Below are positions 1 to 8,036 of a stretch of 64,000 nucleotides of DNA, piece after piece. Source of the stretch: Flavobacteriales bacterium (GTDB lineage Bacteria; Bacteroidota; Bacteroidia; NS11-12g; UBA9320); contig JACJZV010000004.1 of assembly GCA_020635395.1 (NCBI GenBank), positions 248,001 through 312,000 of the forward strand, written 5' to 3'. Position 1 is the stretch's first letter, and each line of letters opens with the position of its first letter. The notes under the pieces are model-generated. The model was not told where the DNA came from. It ran no database searches and saw only the letters and a list, made by a program, of their open reading frames with translations. A program made the translations under genes and the position numbers.

Positions 1-2306
1 GAAGTAGTGCCATTGCCAAAATTCCACACATAATTTGCGGCATGTAGCGAATGGTTTAAGAATGTATCCACCAAAGGGCCGCATCCTGAATCCATTGGAT
101 TGCCAATTACTGCGGTTGGGTTTTTTGATGTCAAAAATACTTGCTCCACACTATCGGCTCTGCATCCAATGGTGTTGTCTGCCACCAATTTTACACGTTT
201 TATAGTCGTATCTGTTCCAATAATCAAACTATCTATTTCCTTATTGGTGGATACCAATGTACCATCGACAAACCACCTAAACACACTTGCATCAATGCTT
301 TGATTTTGCATATAGAATGTGGCCGGGGCACATAAAGCCGTATCGGACAGCTTTAATTTTGCCAACGAATTTGGTTTTATGGTTACCTGCAATGTGTCTT
401 TGCTTTGGCAAATGGTTTTGTTTACAGCTGAAACTATTACACTAAAATTTCCACTTTTTGTAAAAACATGGCCAAACCGGTTGATACCAGAATAAACAGA
501 ATCAGGAGTAGTGCCATCGCCATAATTAATCACCAAAAAATCATAATCTATCGATTTATTGTCAAAGAACATGGTATCCAAAGAGCATACCGCCCCTCCT
601 GTCGAAACATCAATGGTTGGCACTTTATATACAAACAAATTTTGTTTGGCAGTATCAATGCCGCATGTATCGGCCACCACCAACATGAGTTGGTATTTGC
701 CGCTATCTGAATAGGTTATGAAAGGTGGATTTTTGAGAATAGAAGTATCGCCATTGCCAAAACGCCAAAAATAGGTGGCACTATTTGTAAAATCGGTTGA
801 ACTGATATTTGAAAGGTTGAGCGTGTGCGAAACGCAACCGTTAGTAACTCCGCTGAATGATGCGGTAGGCTTGTCTTTTACAACAACTTGTTTGGTCACT
901 GACTTTGTTCCACATCTATTAGAAACCAAGAGTTTTAAGTTGTAATTTCCCCTTCCAAAATACGTATGTGCATCTATTTTTGAATTTCCTGTATTCCCGT
1001 CTCCCCATTGCCAAACACGAGTCAACCCATACCCAATGCTGGTGTCTCTAACATTTACTTTGGCAGTGGCACAACCAGCAAGCGTGTCATGAACAAAACC
1101 CGGAATAGGCGTATAAACCACATTGAATACCTGCCTCATGGTGTCTTCGCCACATTTATTTTTGGCTACCAAATAAACTGTTTTCGGCCCTTCGGTGGCA
1201 TAATTGTGGGTTATATTCGATTTACCCGTTATCCATCCGCTTTTCGTTCCATCTCCAAAATCCCAATAATATTGTTTCGGGTCGGGTACGAGGCAAAAAC
1301 TGTCACTACTTTTATTAATAAAAGTATAAACCCCTGACGGGTCACAATTGCTGGAATCTATGGTAAAGATTGCCTTATCTTTTTGCGAAATGTGAATCGG
1401 ATTCCAGGTGGTTTGAGAATATCCGCACACATTGCTGGCGGTTAGCTTTACCGTCCCGTTACAAAGTGTTCCGGTATAGATAAATTTAATTGTATCCTTA
1501 AAGGTGTTACTGCCAAATTTTGCTTTGGTGCCATTGCCAAAGTCCCAGTCAAACACCGTTCCGTTGCTAATATTGGATGAATTATTGACAAAATTGACCG
1601 AAAAAGGTGCACACCCCACATTAAAACCCGAACTGGGGCCGATAATACCTGCTGTTGGTATCCTTTCATTTATCAGAGTTCCATACGTTGTGTCAACACA
1701 GCCGTTTAAATCCGTTGTTACAAATTTTATGGTAAAGACACCGGTTTTGGGAAACGTATGCCCCACAATGCTGTCTTTCTTCAAATTTCCGTAGCTCGAT
1801 GTGGCCCCATCTCCCCATAAAACATGGAGGGCAAGAAGCGAATCTTTTGGGGCAGCCTCTACGTTGAATGAGTCGGGGTCGGTGCTTTGCTGAATGCAGT
1901 TAATCCACTCCGGTTTGTCCGAGTAGCCATTAATAAAATCGTTAAACTCTGCCAAAGGATTTGTAACCACAACACTCGAAATAACAGAATCAGCACAACC
2001 GCCTGCTATGGTGGCCTTTATTTTAATAGAGAATGTTCCCCTATTTAAACTAAGCACAAACGTTTTGGAGTTGCCTACAGCAGAGTCGAAATAAGTATTA
2101 TTGACATACAACTTATACACCGCAGTTGAGGCATTAGCTCCGGTAGTGTTGTTTTGAATAGAAACTGTTTTTGGAATGCAATTGCCCGACTGATTGATTG
2201 AAATATTCAGATTTAATCCGGTACAAGCCTTTAGTTCGATACTTTTTGAAACCAACAGAAAGAATACCAAAAACTTTGACCAACCGACTATTTTTAAAAA
2301 CTTCAC
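1..2306 (-). CDS. PKD-repeat secreted surface protein (3' end off window)
   Basis: The reverse strand is open from a GTG at 2306 to base 1 and continues out of the window, so at least 768 residues are present and the C-terminus is missing. The N-terminus has two lysines, a hydrophobic core (FLVFFLLV) and a cysteine after the sequence ELKAC, so it is an export signal. The body has repeated PKD-type modules, recognised by W-x-F/W-G-(N/D)-G strings (WDFGNGT, YWDFGDGT, WQWGDGN, WRFGNGD, VWNFGNGT) spaced about 80-100 residues apart, plus paired cysteines. PKD arrays of this kind occur in large Bacteroidota adhesins and gliding-associated proteins, usually exported by the T9SS; the sorting domain cannot be seen here. 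TTG at 2309 is an alternative start. A TAnnTTTG box lies 26 bases upstream. Confidence 0.85.
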   Translation of the reverse strand, partial: MKFLKIVGWSKFLVFFLLVSKSIELKACTGLNLNISINQSGNCIPKTVSIQNNTTGANASTAVYKLYVNNTYFDSAVGNSKTFVLSLNRGTFSIKIKATIAGGCADSVISSVVVTNPLAEFNDFINGYSDKPEWINCIQQSTDPDSFNVEAAPKDSLLALHVLWGDGATSSYGNLKKDSIVGHTFPKTGVFTIKFVTTDLNGCVDTTYGTLINERIPTAGIIGPSSGFNVGCAPFSVNFVNNSSNISNGTVFDWDFGNGTKAKFGSNTFKDTIKFIYTGTLCNGTVKLTASNVCGYSQTTWNPIHISQKDKAIFTIDSSNCDPSGVYTFINKSSDSFCLVPDPKQYYWDFGDGTKSGWITGKSNITHNYATEGPKTVYLVAKNKCGEDTMRQVFNVVYTPIPGFVHDTLAGCATAKVNVRDTSIGYGLTRVWQWGDGNTGNSKIDAHTYFGRGNYNLKLLVSNRCGTKSVTKQVVVKDKPTASFSGVTNGCVSHTLNLSNISSTDFTNSATYFWRFGNGDTSILKNPPFITYSDSGKYQLMLVVADTCGIDTAKQNLFVYKVPTIDVSTGGAVCSLDTMFFDNKSIDYDFLVINYGDGTTPDSVYSGINRFGHVFTKSGNFSVIVSAVNKTICQSKDTLQVTIKPNSLAKLKLSDTALCAPATFYMQNQSIDASVFRWFVDGTLVSTNKEIDSLIIGTDTTIKRVKLVADNTIGCRADSVEQVFLTSKNPTAVIGNPMDSGCGPLVDTFLNHSLHAANYVWNFGNGTT

Positions 2307-2332
2307 CAAAATAGTTTTTATAAAAGGGGCGG

Positions 2333-2340
2333 CAAAGATA
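2333..2340 (-). promoter_or_regulatory. Bacteroidota -7 promoter box (TATCTTTG)
   Basis: TATCTTTG matches TAnnTTTG exactly and lies 26 bases before the GTG of the PKD-repeat gene. This would give a leader of roughly 20 bases. No clear -33 element was identified. Confidence 0.6.
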
Positions 2341-2413
2341 GTAAGGATTTGGGGAGAAATTGCACATGTGCCATGTTGCAAATGTTTGGATAATGTTATT
2401 TTTTTGAAGATTC

Positions 2414-2917
2414 ATGGCCTCATATACTATACTTATTGCCTTGTTAGTGCGTTTTTTTGCCAACCTATACCTTTGCCAAAGAGATGCAAACACGCTAATT
2501 GTAAAAGACACCGATGGCTATTATACGCTTACAATTGGGCGATTAAGGACATTTATAAATTTCCTTACCCTCACCATTGTAATATCTTTTATTTTTATTG
2601 ACACCAGTTCCCCATTGCTGAAATGGGGCTTTTCTGCCCTATTTCTTTTTGCCATTTATTTTATGTTTTTACAAATGAAAAACAAAAGAGTGCGGTTTGA
2701 TGAAAAAACTGTTCAACTATTTTCTAATTCAAATAAAATGGTGTCTTTTAGTTGGGATGAAATCGTTGATGCTAAATTCTCTCATTTTTCGAGCGATATA
2801 GAAATACATACTGCTCAAAACAAATTTTGTGTGTTTCGCTACTTTGTTGGCTATGCAACATTTGCGTCTATTTTGGAGGCTAAATTGGAGGAAAAGTTAA
2901 CAACAACGGATAAATAG
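2414..2917 (+). CDS. small two-TM membrane protein
   Basis: A 167-residue protein of unrecognised family. Two hydrophobic segments (about residues 45-62 and 70-87, with FINFLTLTIVISFIFID and WGFSALFLFAIYFMFL) form a hairpin in the inner membrane. They are followed by about 75 soluble residues with alternating short strands (KRVRFDEKTVQLFS, MVSFSWDEIVDAKF, IEIHTAQNKFCVFRYF), which look like a small PH-like or bacterial-PH fold. This domain architecture is common in uncharacterised Bacteroidota proteins. It is divergent from the PKD gene, sharing the short intergenic region, and stands alone. Confidence 0.6.
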   Translation: MASYTILIALLVRFFANLYLCQRDANTLIVKDTDGYYTLTIGRLRTFINFLTLTIVISFIFIDTSSPLLKWGFSALFLFAIYFMFLQMKNKRVRFDEKTVQLFSNSNKMVSFSWDEIVDAKFSHFSSDIEIHTAQNKFCVFRYFVGYATFASILEAKLEEKLTTTDK

Positions 2918-3008
2918 CCAAATCCGAGTTTTAAAAAATCCGCACCAAACGATGTTATTTTTTTGAAACATTACCTCATATTTGCCTTCCTACAAAAAAC
3001 AAGTGCGG

Positions 3009-3635
3009 ATGGAAATAAAAAATCATTGGGAAAATGTGTATGCCACCAAAACACCCGAACAGGTAAGTTGGACACAGGCAACACCGCAAACATCATTGGA
3101 TTTAATTGCAACATTCCAATTGCCAAAATCTGCGAACATTATCGATGTTGGAGGTGGTGACAGCCATTTGGTTGATTTTTTATTAGAACTTGGATACCAA
3201 AACATTACGGTTCTTGATGTTTCGGGCAAAGCATTGGAAAGGGCTCAAAAACGATTGGGCGAAAAAGCAAAAAATGTGGAGTGGATTGAGTGCAACATTC
3301 TTGATTTCACACCAACAAAGCAATATGACCTTTGGCATGACCGAGCTGCCTTTCATTTTTTGACTTCGGTAGAAGATATTGAAAAATATGTGGATACGGT
3401 ATCCAATTTTGTGTGCAATGGCCTTTGCATTGCCACCTTTTCGACCGAAGGTCCACTAAAATGCAGCGGGCTATCTATTTCTCAATATGACGAAAAAAAA
3501 CTGTGCGAGTTGTTCGATAATTGCTTTAAAAAAGTTGCTTGTCATACAGAAAACCATACAACACCCTTTGATACAAAACAGAATTTTTTGTTCTGCACTT
3601 TTCAAAAAAAGATAGTTAAAACGGAGTCAACATGA
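3009..3635 (+). CDS. class I SAM-dependent methyltransferase
   Basis: A 208-residue methyltransferase. The SAM-binding motif I is IIDVGGGDSHL, followed by motif II (ITVLDVSGKALERAQKR) and a later acidic segment (WIECNILDF), the usual Rossmann order. The N-terminus MEIKNHWENVYATKTPEQVSW is the characteristic opening of a small-molecule methyltransferase family that includes thiopurine- and tellurite-type enzymes, but the substrate is unknown. An upstream in-frame start at 2982 exists; 3009 is preferred because it begins at this conserved opening and a near-match promoter box (CATATTTG) lies just before 2990. The gene is monocistronic; a small ATGAC/GTCAT hairpin follows the stop. Confidence 0.85.
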   Translation: MEIKNHWENVYATKTPEQVSWTQATPQTSLDLIATFQLPKSANIIDVGGGDSHLVDFLLELGYQNITVLDVSGKALERAQKRLGEKAKNVEWIECNILDFTPTKQYDLWHDRAAFHFLTSVEDIEKYVDTVSNFVCNGLCIATFSTEGPLKCSGLSISQYDEKKLCELFDNCFKKVACHTENHTTPFDTKQNFLFCTFQKKIVKTEST

Positions 3636-3701
3636 CAAAAGTCATATCCCAACAAAAAAACAAAAACCGACAAACCTTGTTCCTCATAAAAACATTTTTT
3701 T

Positions 3702-5300
3702 ATGCGAAAGACTTTATACATCCTTTTTACCCTAACTCAGTTTGCAACAACATTTGCTCAAACTTCGTTTGAAATAAGCCTCGACCCAATAAACATTTCC
3801 AATTTGGGTGGTATTCAATCGTTTGCTTTTGGGCAACACGATGGCAAATGGCTAATAATTGGTGGCAGATTGGATGGTTTGCACCGCAGGCAGCCTTTTG
3901 CCTCGTTTGATGTGGCAGGAAATAATAATAAACTGATTGTGATTGACCCAGTGGCACAAAAAAGTTGGTCGGCACCCTTAACCTCTTTGTCAGTGGCACT
4001 TCAAGAGCAATTAAGTTCTACCAACATGGAGTTTCATCAAGAGGGAACTACACTTTATATTATTGGTGGATATGGTTACAACAATGCCTCGGCATCTCGA
4101 AAAACGTTTAATAATCTAACAGCAGTTGATGTACCAATGGTTATTGATGCAATAATCAACAACAAGACGTTTACCTCCTATTTTCGCCAAGTAAGCGACA
4201 ATATGTTTGCCATAACCGGAGGTCATCTAAAAAAAATAGATTCGACCTATTATTTGCTGGGCGGAAATAAATTTGACGGCAACTACAACCCCATGGGCAA
4301 CGCCACATACACTCAAGTTTATACAGATGCTATTTATAAATTTAAAATTATCGACACCGACACCTCTTTGAGTTTTTCTTTGATAGAAACCATGAAAGAC
4401 GCGGCCAACCTTCACCGACGAGACTACAACGCTGTGAGCCAAATTATGCCAAACGGAGCGGAAGGAATTACCATGTTTTCGGGGGTTTTTCAGCCAAATG
4501 TTGATTTACCCTTTTTAAATTGTGTAAATGTAGATAACTCGGGATATAAAGTAAACAATGATTTCAACCAATATTACAACCACTATCATTGTGCGGTGTT
4601 GCCCGCCTACTCGAAGGTCAACAACGAAATGCACACCATTTTTTTTGGTGGCATAGCCCAATATTACGACAGTGCTGAAGTGTTGATTAAAGACGACGAT
4701 GTGCCTTTTGTTAAAACCATTGCCCGCATTACTCGTGATGAAAATGGAACAATGACCGAATACAAACTTCCGATAGAAATGCCCCAATATTTGGGTGCCA
4801 GTGCCGAATTTATTCCGGTTCAAACGGCTCCGTACTACTCAAACGAAGTTCTAAAATTAGACAATATTGGCCAAGACAGCGTTTTGGTTGGTTATATTTT
4901 TGGCGGAATAAGCAGCAGCGATAAAAACATTTTTTTCATCAATTCTGGCACACAAAGTCAAGCAAATAGTGTAATATATGCAGTATATCTTACCAATAAT
5001 GACAAAGCGAGTATAGACAAACCCATAAATAAAAATCTGGCAACGCTAAAAATGTCTGTCAACCCAAATCCGGTTTCCGATAAAATTGAAATTGCTTTTG
5101 TGCTGCACCACAAATCGGATGTAAACATTATACTATTTGATGCAAACGGAAAAATGGTTGAACAGCAAAAACTGGCCAATCAATTGCCTGGCAGCCATAC
5201 TTTTAGCTACAAACTGAGCCGCAAAATAGCCTCCGGCGTTTACTTTATTACCTTGGAATCTGACAGAGAAAAGGTTACCCAAAAAATAGTAGTTCAGTAA
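3702..5300 (+). CDS. kelch-like secreted protein with T9SS type-A sorting domain
   Basis: A 532-residue exported protein. Residues 1-19 are a typical signal peptide ending in FAQ. Residues about 25-430 contain kelch-type repeats, seen as IIGGR/IIGGYGY/LLGGNKF/FFGGIAQYYDS/IFGGISSS strings that mark beta-propeller blades. The last 80 residues (NPNPVSDKIEI onward, with the ASGVYFITLES turn and a C-terminal KIVVQ strand) are a T9SS type-A C-terminal sorting domain, so the protein is expected to cross the outer membrane and be anchored or released at the surface. The ligand or activity is unknown. It stands alone between short intergenic gaps. Confidence 0.9.
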   Translation: MRKTLYILFTLTQFATTFAQTSFEISLDPINISNLGGIQSFAFGQHDGKWLIIGGRLDGLHRRQPFASFDVAGNNNKLIVIDPVAQKSWSAPLTSLSVALQEQLSSTNMEFHQEGTTLYIIGGYGYNNASASRKTFNNLTAVDVPMVIDAIINNKTFTSYFRQVSDNMFAITGGHLKKIDSTYYLLGGNKFDGNYNPMGNATYTQVYTDAIYKFKIIDTDTSLSFSLIETMKDAANLHRRDYNAVSQIMPNGAEGITMFSGVFQPNVDLPFLNCVNVDNSGYKVNNDFNQYYNHYHCAVLPAYSKVNNEMHTIFFGGIAQYYDSAEVLIKDDDVPFVKTIARITRDENGTMTEYKLPIEMPQYLGASAEFIPVQTAPYYSNEVLKLDNIGQDSVLVGYIFGGISSSDKNIFFINSGTQSQANSVIYAVYLTNNDKASIDKPINKNLATLKMSVNPNPVSDKIEIAFVLHHKSDVNIILFDANGKMVEQQKLANQLPGSHTFSYKLSRKIASGVYFITLESDREKVTQKIVVQ

Positions 5301-5379
5301 AGAATACCCCATAAATTCTGGGTTTAGACAGGTTCTAAAGTTATTCTGTTTTGAAACTTCTCGATTTGTCAAAATTGAA

Positions 5380-5387
5380 TACCTTTG
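5380..5387 (+). promoter_or_regulatory. -7 promoter box (TACCTTTG)
   Basis: Exact TAnnTTTG match 22 bases before the ATG at 5410. It probably drives the 5410 gene and the closely spaced genes after it. Confidence 0.6.
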
Positions 5388-5409
5388 CCAACATTATCGA
5401 AAAACACAG

Positions 5410-5742
5410 ATGAAGAGTCTAAAAGGCAACAAAAAAATTGAAGAATTGCTGGCAAAAGTTCGCGAAGAATTTAACGCTGAAGAGATTGTTGAAAGCTTAA
5501 AAGAAATACGCGAAATAGCCCGAGAAGAGAAAAATCCGGCATTGGTAAAAATTTGTCGTTTATGCTATACCTACATCGAAGATAATGGCGATTTTGACAT
5601 TGAATTTGCAGACGACGAAGATGCCATAGACATGCCAATGATAGAATATTTGCTTGAACTTATGTTGGGTTCTGAAAAAGAAGCAAACAAGGAAGAAATA
5701 CGAGAAATAAGAGATATTTTAACCACCGAACTATACGGATAA
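5410..5742 (+). CDS. small acidic helical protein of unknown function
   Basis: A 110-residue, strongly charged, mostly helical protein with no signal peptide. The N-terminal half is rich in K/E pairs (EELLAKVREEFNAEEIVESLKEIREIAREE); the middle has a cluster of acidic residues (DFDIEFADDEDAIDM). It is intact, has a good promoter, and ends 2 bases before the next gene, so it is a genuine gene and first in a probable transcript with the beta-barrel gene and prfB. I do not recognise the family. The single CRLC pair is not enough to propose a metal site. Confidence 0.7.
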   Translation: MKSLKGNKKIEELLAKVREEFNAEEIVESLKEIREIAREEKNPALVKICRLCYTYIEDNGDFDIEFADDEDAIDMPMIEYLLELMLGSEKEANKEEIREIRDILTTELYG

Positions 5743-5744
5743 AT

Positions 5745-6479
5745 ATGTTTCGTGGGCTAAAAACAATATTCCTTTTGTGCATTTCCGTTGCCGGATTTGC
5801 CCAAAACGATCCGCCAAAAAAAGAACCACTTAAGATTATTCCTGAATATCGGTTCAATATTTCGTATGCCAAAAATTTGGATGTGGGTGTGCAACACCTC
5901 GAAACTGGATTTACAACCGACCTGCTAAACATCTTTGACAAAAAACTTCGATTTGGATTTGGGGTCAGAATGGGTGCTCAATACAACCAGAATTTGGATT
6001 TTACCACGGCACATGCCAATTTAAAAAGTACTCCATCAAGCGTGGATACAATGCACATTTCAAATGCTGCATCGGTGGCTTTTAACCTTTATGGAAACGT
6101 GGAATTTGCCTTGAGAAAACGAATTGCAATTGGAGTAAACGTTGATTTTATTGGTATTTCAACTGGATTAAAAGCCAAAGGACAGTTTAAGCCAGGAAAA
6201 GAATCAACCAATCAGGGTTTTGAAATAAAAAACAATGTTGAAATTTACCCTACCGCAGCCAATGCATTCACCTTGTACAACTCAAAAGGATGCCTGTATA
6301 ATCAGGCTTACATTCGGATAGAACCCTCTCGAAAATTTGGAATACGGCTTGGATTGGCTTACCTCAATCAAGAATTTTCTACCAATGAATCTGTCGGTGT
6401 TCACAACGCCTATCGTTTTGAGTACAACACTTGGGGGTTTATGGCAGGCATCACTTTTAACAATTTTAACGAAAAATAA
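5745..6479 (+). CDS. predicted outer-membrane beta-barrel protein
   Basis: A 244-residue exported protein. The signal peptide (MFRGLKTIFLLCISVAGFAQ) ends in the FAQ cleavage motif frequent in this phylum. The mature part is a succession of amphipathic strands with aromatic residues (YRFNISYAKNL, LRFGFGVRMGAQY, VAFNLYGNVEFAL, IAIGVNVDFIGI, KFGIRLGLAYL) and ends in a final strand, TWGFMAGITFNNF, typical of small outer-membrane barrels. No enzymatic motif is visible. It lies 2 bases after the acidic protein gene, and its stop is directly followed by the prfB start codon, so translation of the three is likely linked. Confidence 0.7.
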   Translation: MFRGLKTIFLLCISVAGFAQNDPPKKEPLKIIPEYRFNISYAKNLDVGVQHLETGFTTDLLNIFDKKLRFGFGVRMGAQYNQNLDFTTAHANLKSTPSSVDTMHISNAASVAFNLYGNVEFALRKRIAIGVNVDFIGISTGLKAKGQFKPGKESTNQGFEIKNNVEIYPTAANAFTLYNSKGCLYNQAYIRIEPSRKFGIRLGLAYLNQEFSTNESVGVHNAYRFEYNTWGFMAGITFNNFNEK

Positions 6480-7575
6480 ATGACCAACGAACAACTCGTA
6501 GAGTTAAAAGGCAGAATCAAGGCCTTGGGGAGGTATCTTTGACATCCCTCAAAAAAAAGCAATAGTAGCACAAAAAGAAATAGAATCGCAAGATCCAACC
6601 TTTTGGGACGACCCCAAAAAAGCGGAAGCCCACTTACGTGACGTAAATAAAATAAAGGTTTGGACGACGGCATTCGACAAAATTTCTTCGGCCATTGAAG
6701 ATTTAGATGTACTCCTAGAATTTAAAAATGCTGGAGAAGTGACCGACAAGGAGCTTGATAGCCAATATCAAACCACACTTTCTCAGCTCGAAGATTTGGA
6801 GTTTAAAAACATGATGAGCAGCGAAGAAGACCAGCTAAACGCCGTCATTGAAATAAACGCCGGAGCAGGTGGCACAGAGAGCAACGATTGGTCAAGTATG
6901 CTGCAACGTATGTATCTAATGTGGGCCGAAAAAAATGGATACAAAACCGACATGGTGGACGAAGTAAGCGGAGATGTGGCGGGCATAAAATCATGCAGTA
7001 TAGAGGTAACTGGTGATTTTGCATACGGCTATTTGAAAGGAGAAAATGGAGTTCATCGCTTGGTAAGAATATCTCCGTTTAATGCTCAGGGAAAGCGGCA
7101 AACTTCATTTGCATCGGTATATGTTTACCCGCTGGTGGACGACAACATCGAAATAGAAATAAATCCTGCCGACATAAGTTGGGATACCTACCGAAGCAGT
7201 GGAGCAGGCGGGCAAAATGTAAATAAGGTTGAAACTGCGGTGCGGTTGAAACACGAACCTTCCGGCATTATTATCGAATGCCAACAGGCAAGATCTCAAT
7301 TGCAAAACCGTGAAACGGCTATGCGAATGCTCAAATCTCAACTTTATGAAATAGAGTTACGTAAAAAAAATGAGGCTCGTGCCGAAATAGAATCAGGCAA
7401 AATGAAAATAGAATGGGGCAGTCAAATTAGAAATTACGTAATGCAGCCCTACAAATTGGTAAAAGACGTTAGAACAAGCCACGAAACCAGCAACGTTCAG
7501 GCAGTAATGGATGGCGATTTGAATGAATTTTTCAAGTCTTTTTTGTTGATGAATAGCGGCAAAGAATTGGAATAA
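6480..7575 (+). CDS. prfB: peptide chain release factor 2 (programmed +1 frameshift)
   Basis: RF2 recognises UGA and UAA and triggers peptide release. The gene is split in the DNA: 20 codons from ATG 6480 end at an in-frame TGA (6540-6542), and the rest is in the +1 frame from GAC at 6541 to 7575. Joined as 6480-6539 plus 6541-7575 it gives 364 residues, a normal RF2 length. The catalytic GGQ lies in SGAGGQNVNKVETAVRL, and the coiled-coil N-terminal domain has the WDDPKKA segment typical of RF2. The first ATG directly follows the stop of the beta-barrel gene. The frameshift is the classical autoregulatory device: low RF2 gives more shifting. Confidence 0.95.
6527..6542 (+). promoter_or_regulatory. 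prfB programmed frameshift signal
   Basis: GGGGAGG TAT CTT TGA C: a purine-rich Shine-Dalgarno-like run immediately before TAT, then the CTT-T slip codon, the TGA stop and a following C, as in the E. coli RF2 site. The E. coli order is AGGGGG-TAT; here it is GGGGAGG-TAT, so the SD core is placed slightly differently. Confidence 0.93.
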
Positions 7576-7587
7576 GGAGCGATTGTA

Positions 7588-7611
7588 GGAACACGCCTCT
7601 TGGTGTGTTCC
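7588..7611 (+). terminator. hairpin after prfB, probable terminator
   Basis: GGAACACGCC and GGTGTGTTCC form a 10-bp stem with one G-T pair around a TCTT loop, 12 bases after the prfB stop. No T-run follows on the plus strand, so it may be a processing or stability hairpin instead. Confidence 0.5.
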
Positions 7612-7645
7612 CCAAAAAATGAAGTCTCAAAAAAACAATATTACC

Positions 7646-7667
7646 CGGCAAATCTTTAGATTTGCCG
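7646..7667. repeat. perfect palindrome in the prfB-tRNA gap
   Basis: CGGCAAATC-TTTA-GATTTGCCG, a 9-bp perfect stem with a four-base loop. It lies between the prfB hairpin and the tRNA-fragment array and is of the dispersed-palindrome type, not linked to a reading frame. Confidence 0.6.
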
Positions 7668-7678
7668 AAAGTTAAAAT

Positions 7679-7852
7679 GCCCGGATGGAGAATCCCGATA
7701 GTTATCGTCCCGATGGCTATCGGGAGGTTGACACTCAGGCGAAAATGCCCGGATGGTGAATCCCGATAGTTATCGGGAGGTAGACACTCAGGCAACAATG
7801 CCCGGATGGTGAATCCCGATAGTTATCGGGAGGTAGACACTCAGGCGAAAAT
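7679..7852 (+). repeat. tandem array of tRNA-Leu 5' fragments carrying a palindrome
   Basis: Three head-to-tail units start at 7679, 7747 and 7800 (68, 53 and 53 bp) and abut the tRNA-Leu gene at 7853. Each unit begins with the tRNA's first 14 bases (GCCCGGATGGTGAA; the first copy has GGAGAA), continues with a palindrome TCCCGATA-GT-TATCGGGA where the tRNA has ATT, then the tRNA D-arm string GGTAGACAC (GGTTGACAC in unit 1), then TCAGGC plus a six-base spacer. Unit 1 holds one and a half palindromes, the second with a GGC centre. GCCCGG and TCAGGC could pair imperfectly to close each unit as a small stem. Confidence 0.9.
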
Positions 7853-7936
7853 GCCCGGATGGTGAAATTGGTAGACACGCCATCTTGAGGGGGTGGTGAC
7901 CATTAGGTCGTGCAAGTTCGAATCTTGTTCCGGGCA
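7853..7936 (+). tRNA. tRNA-Leu (anticodon GAG)
   Basis: 84 bases fold as a class II tRNA. The acceptor stem GCCCGGA pairs with TCCGGGC (7929-7935), with A as the discriminator base. The D-arm contains GGTAGACAC. The anticodon stem CCATC/GGTGG encloses the loop TTGAGGG with anticodon GAG. A long variable arm (GACC-ATTA-GGTC) is followed by the T-arm with GTTCGAAT. The aligned positions match E. coli tRNA-Leu(GAG). The CCA tail is not encoded; a T-run directly follows and can terminate transcription. Confidence 0.95.
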
Positions 7937-8036
7937 CTTTTTTTTTAAAAACCTCTTTTCCAAACTTCTATAACACTATCAGTACTTCGTTATTGTCTGA
8001 TTTTTATGTTATAATTGTGTTGCAATAAATATCAAC

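Noticed and set aside
2134..2511. 125-residue open frame on the minus strand
   Set aside because: It overlaps the start of the PKD-repeat gene in another frame and the 2414 gene on the other strand, and has no signal or domain.
6739..7575. Shortened prfB starting at an internal TTG/GTG
   Set aside because: The full gene is recovered through the programmed frameshift from ATG 6480 with conserved N-terminal domain.
7679..7852. CRISPR-like array before the tRNA
   Set aside because: Units are contiguous with no variable spacers and are clearly derived from the adjacent tRNA plus a palindrome; no cas genes are in the window.
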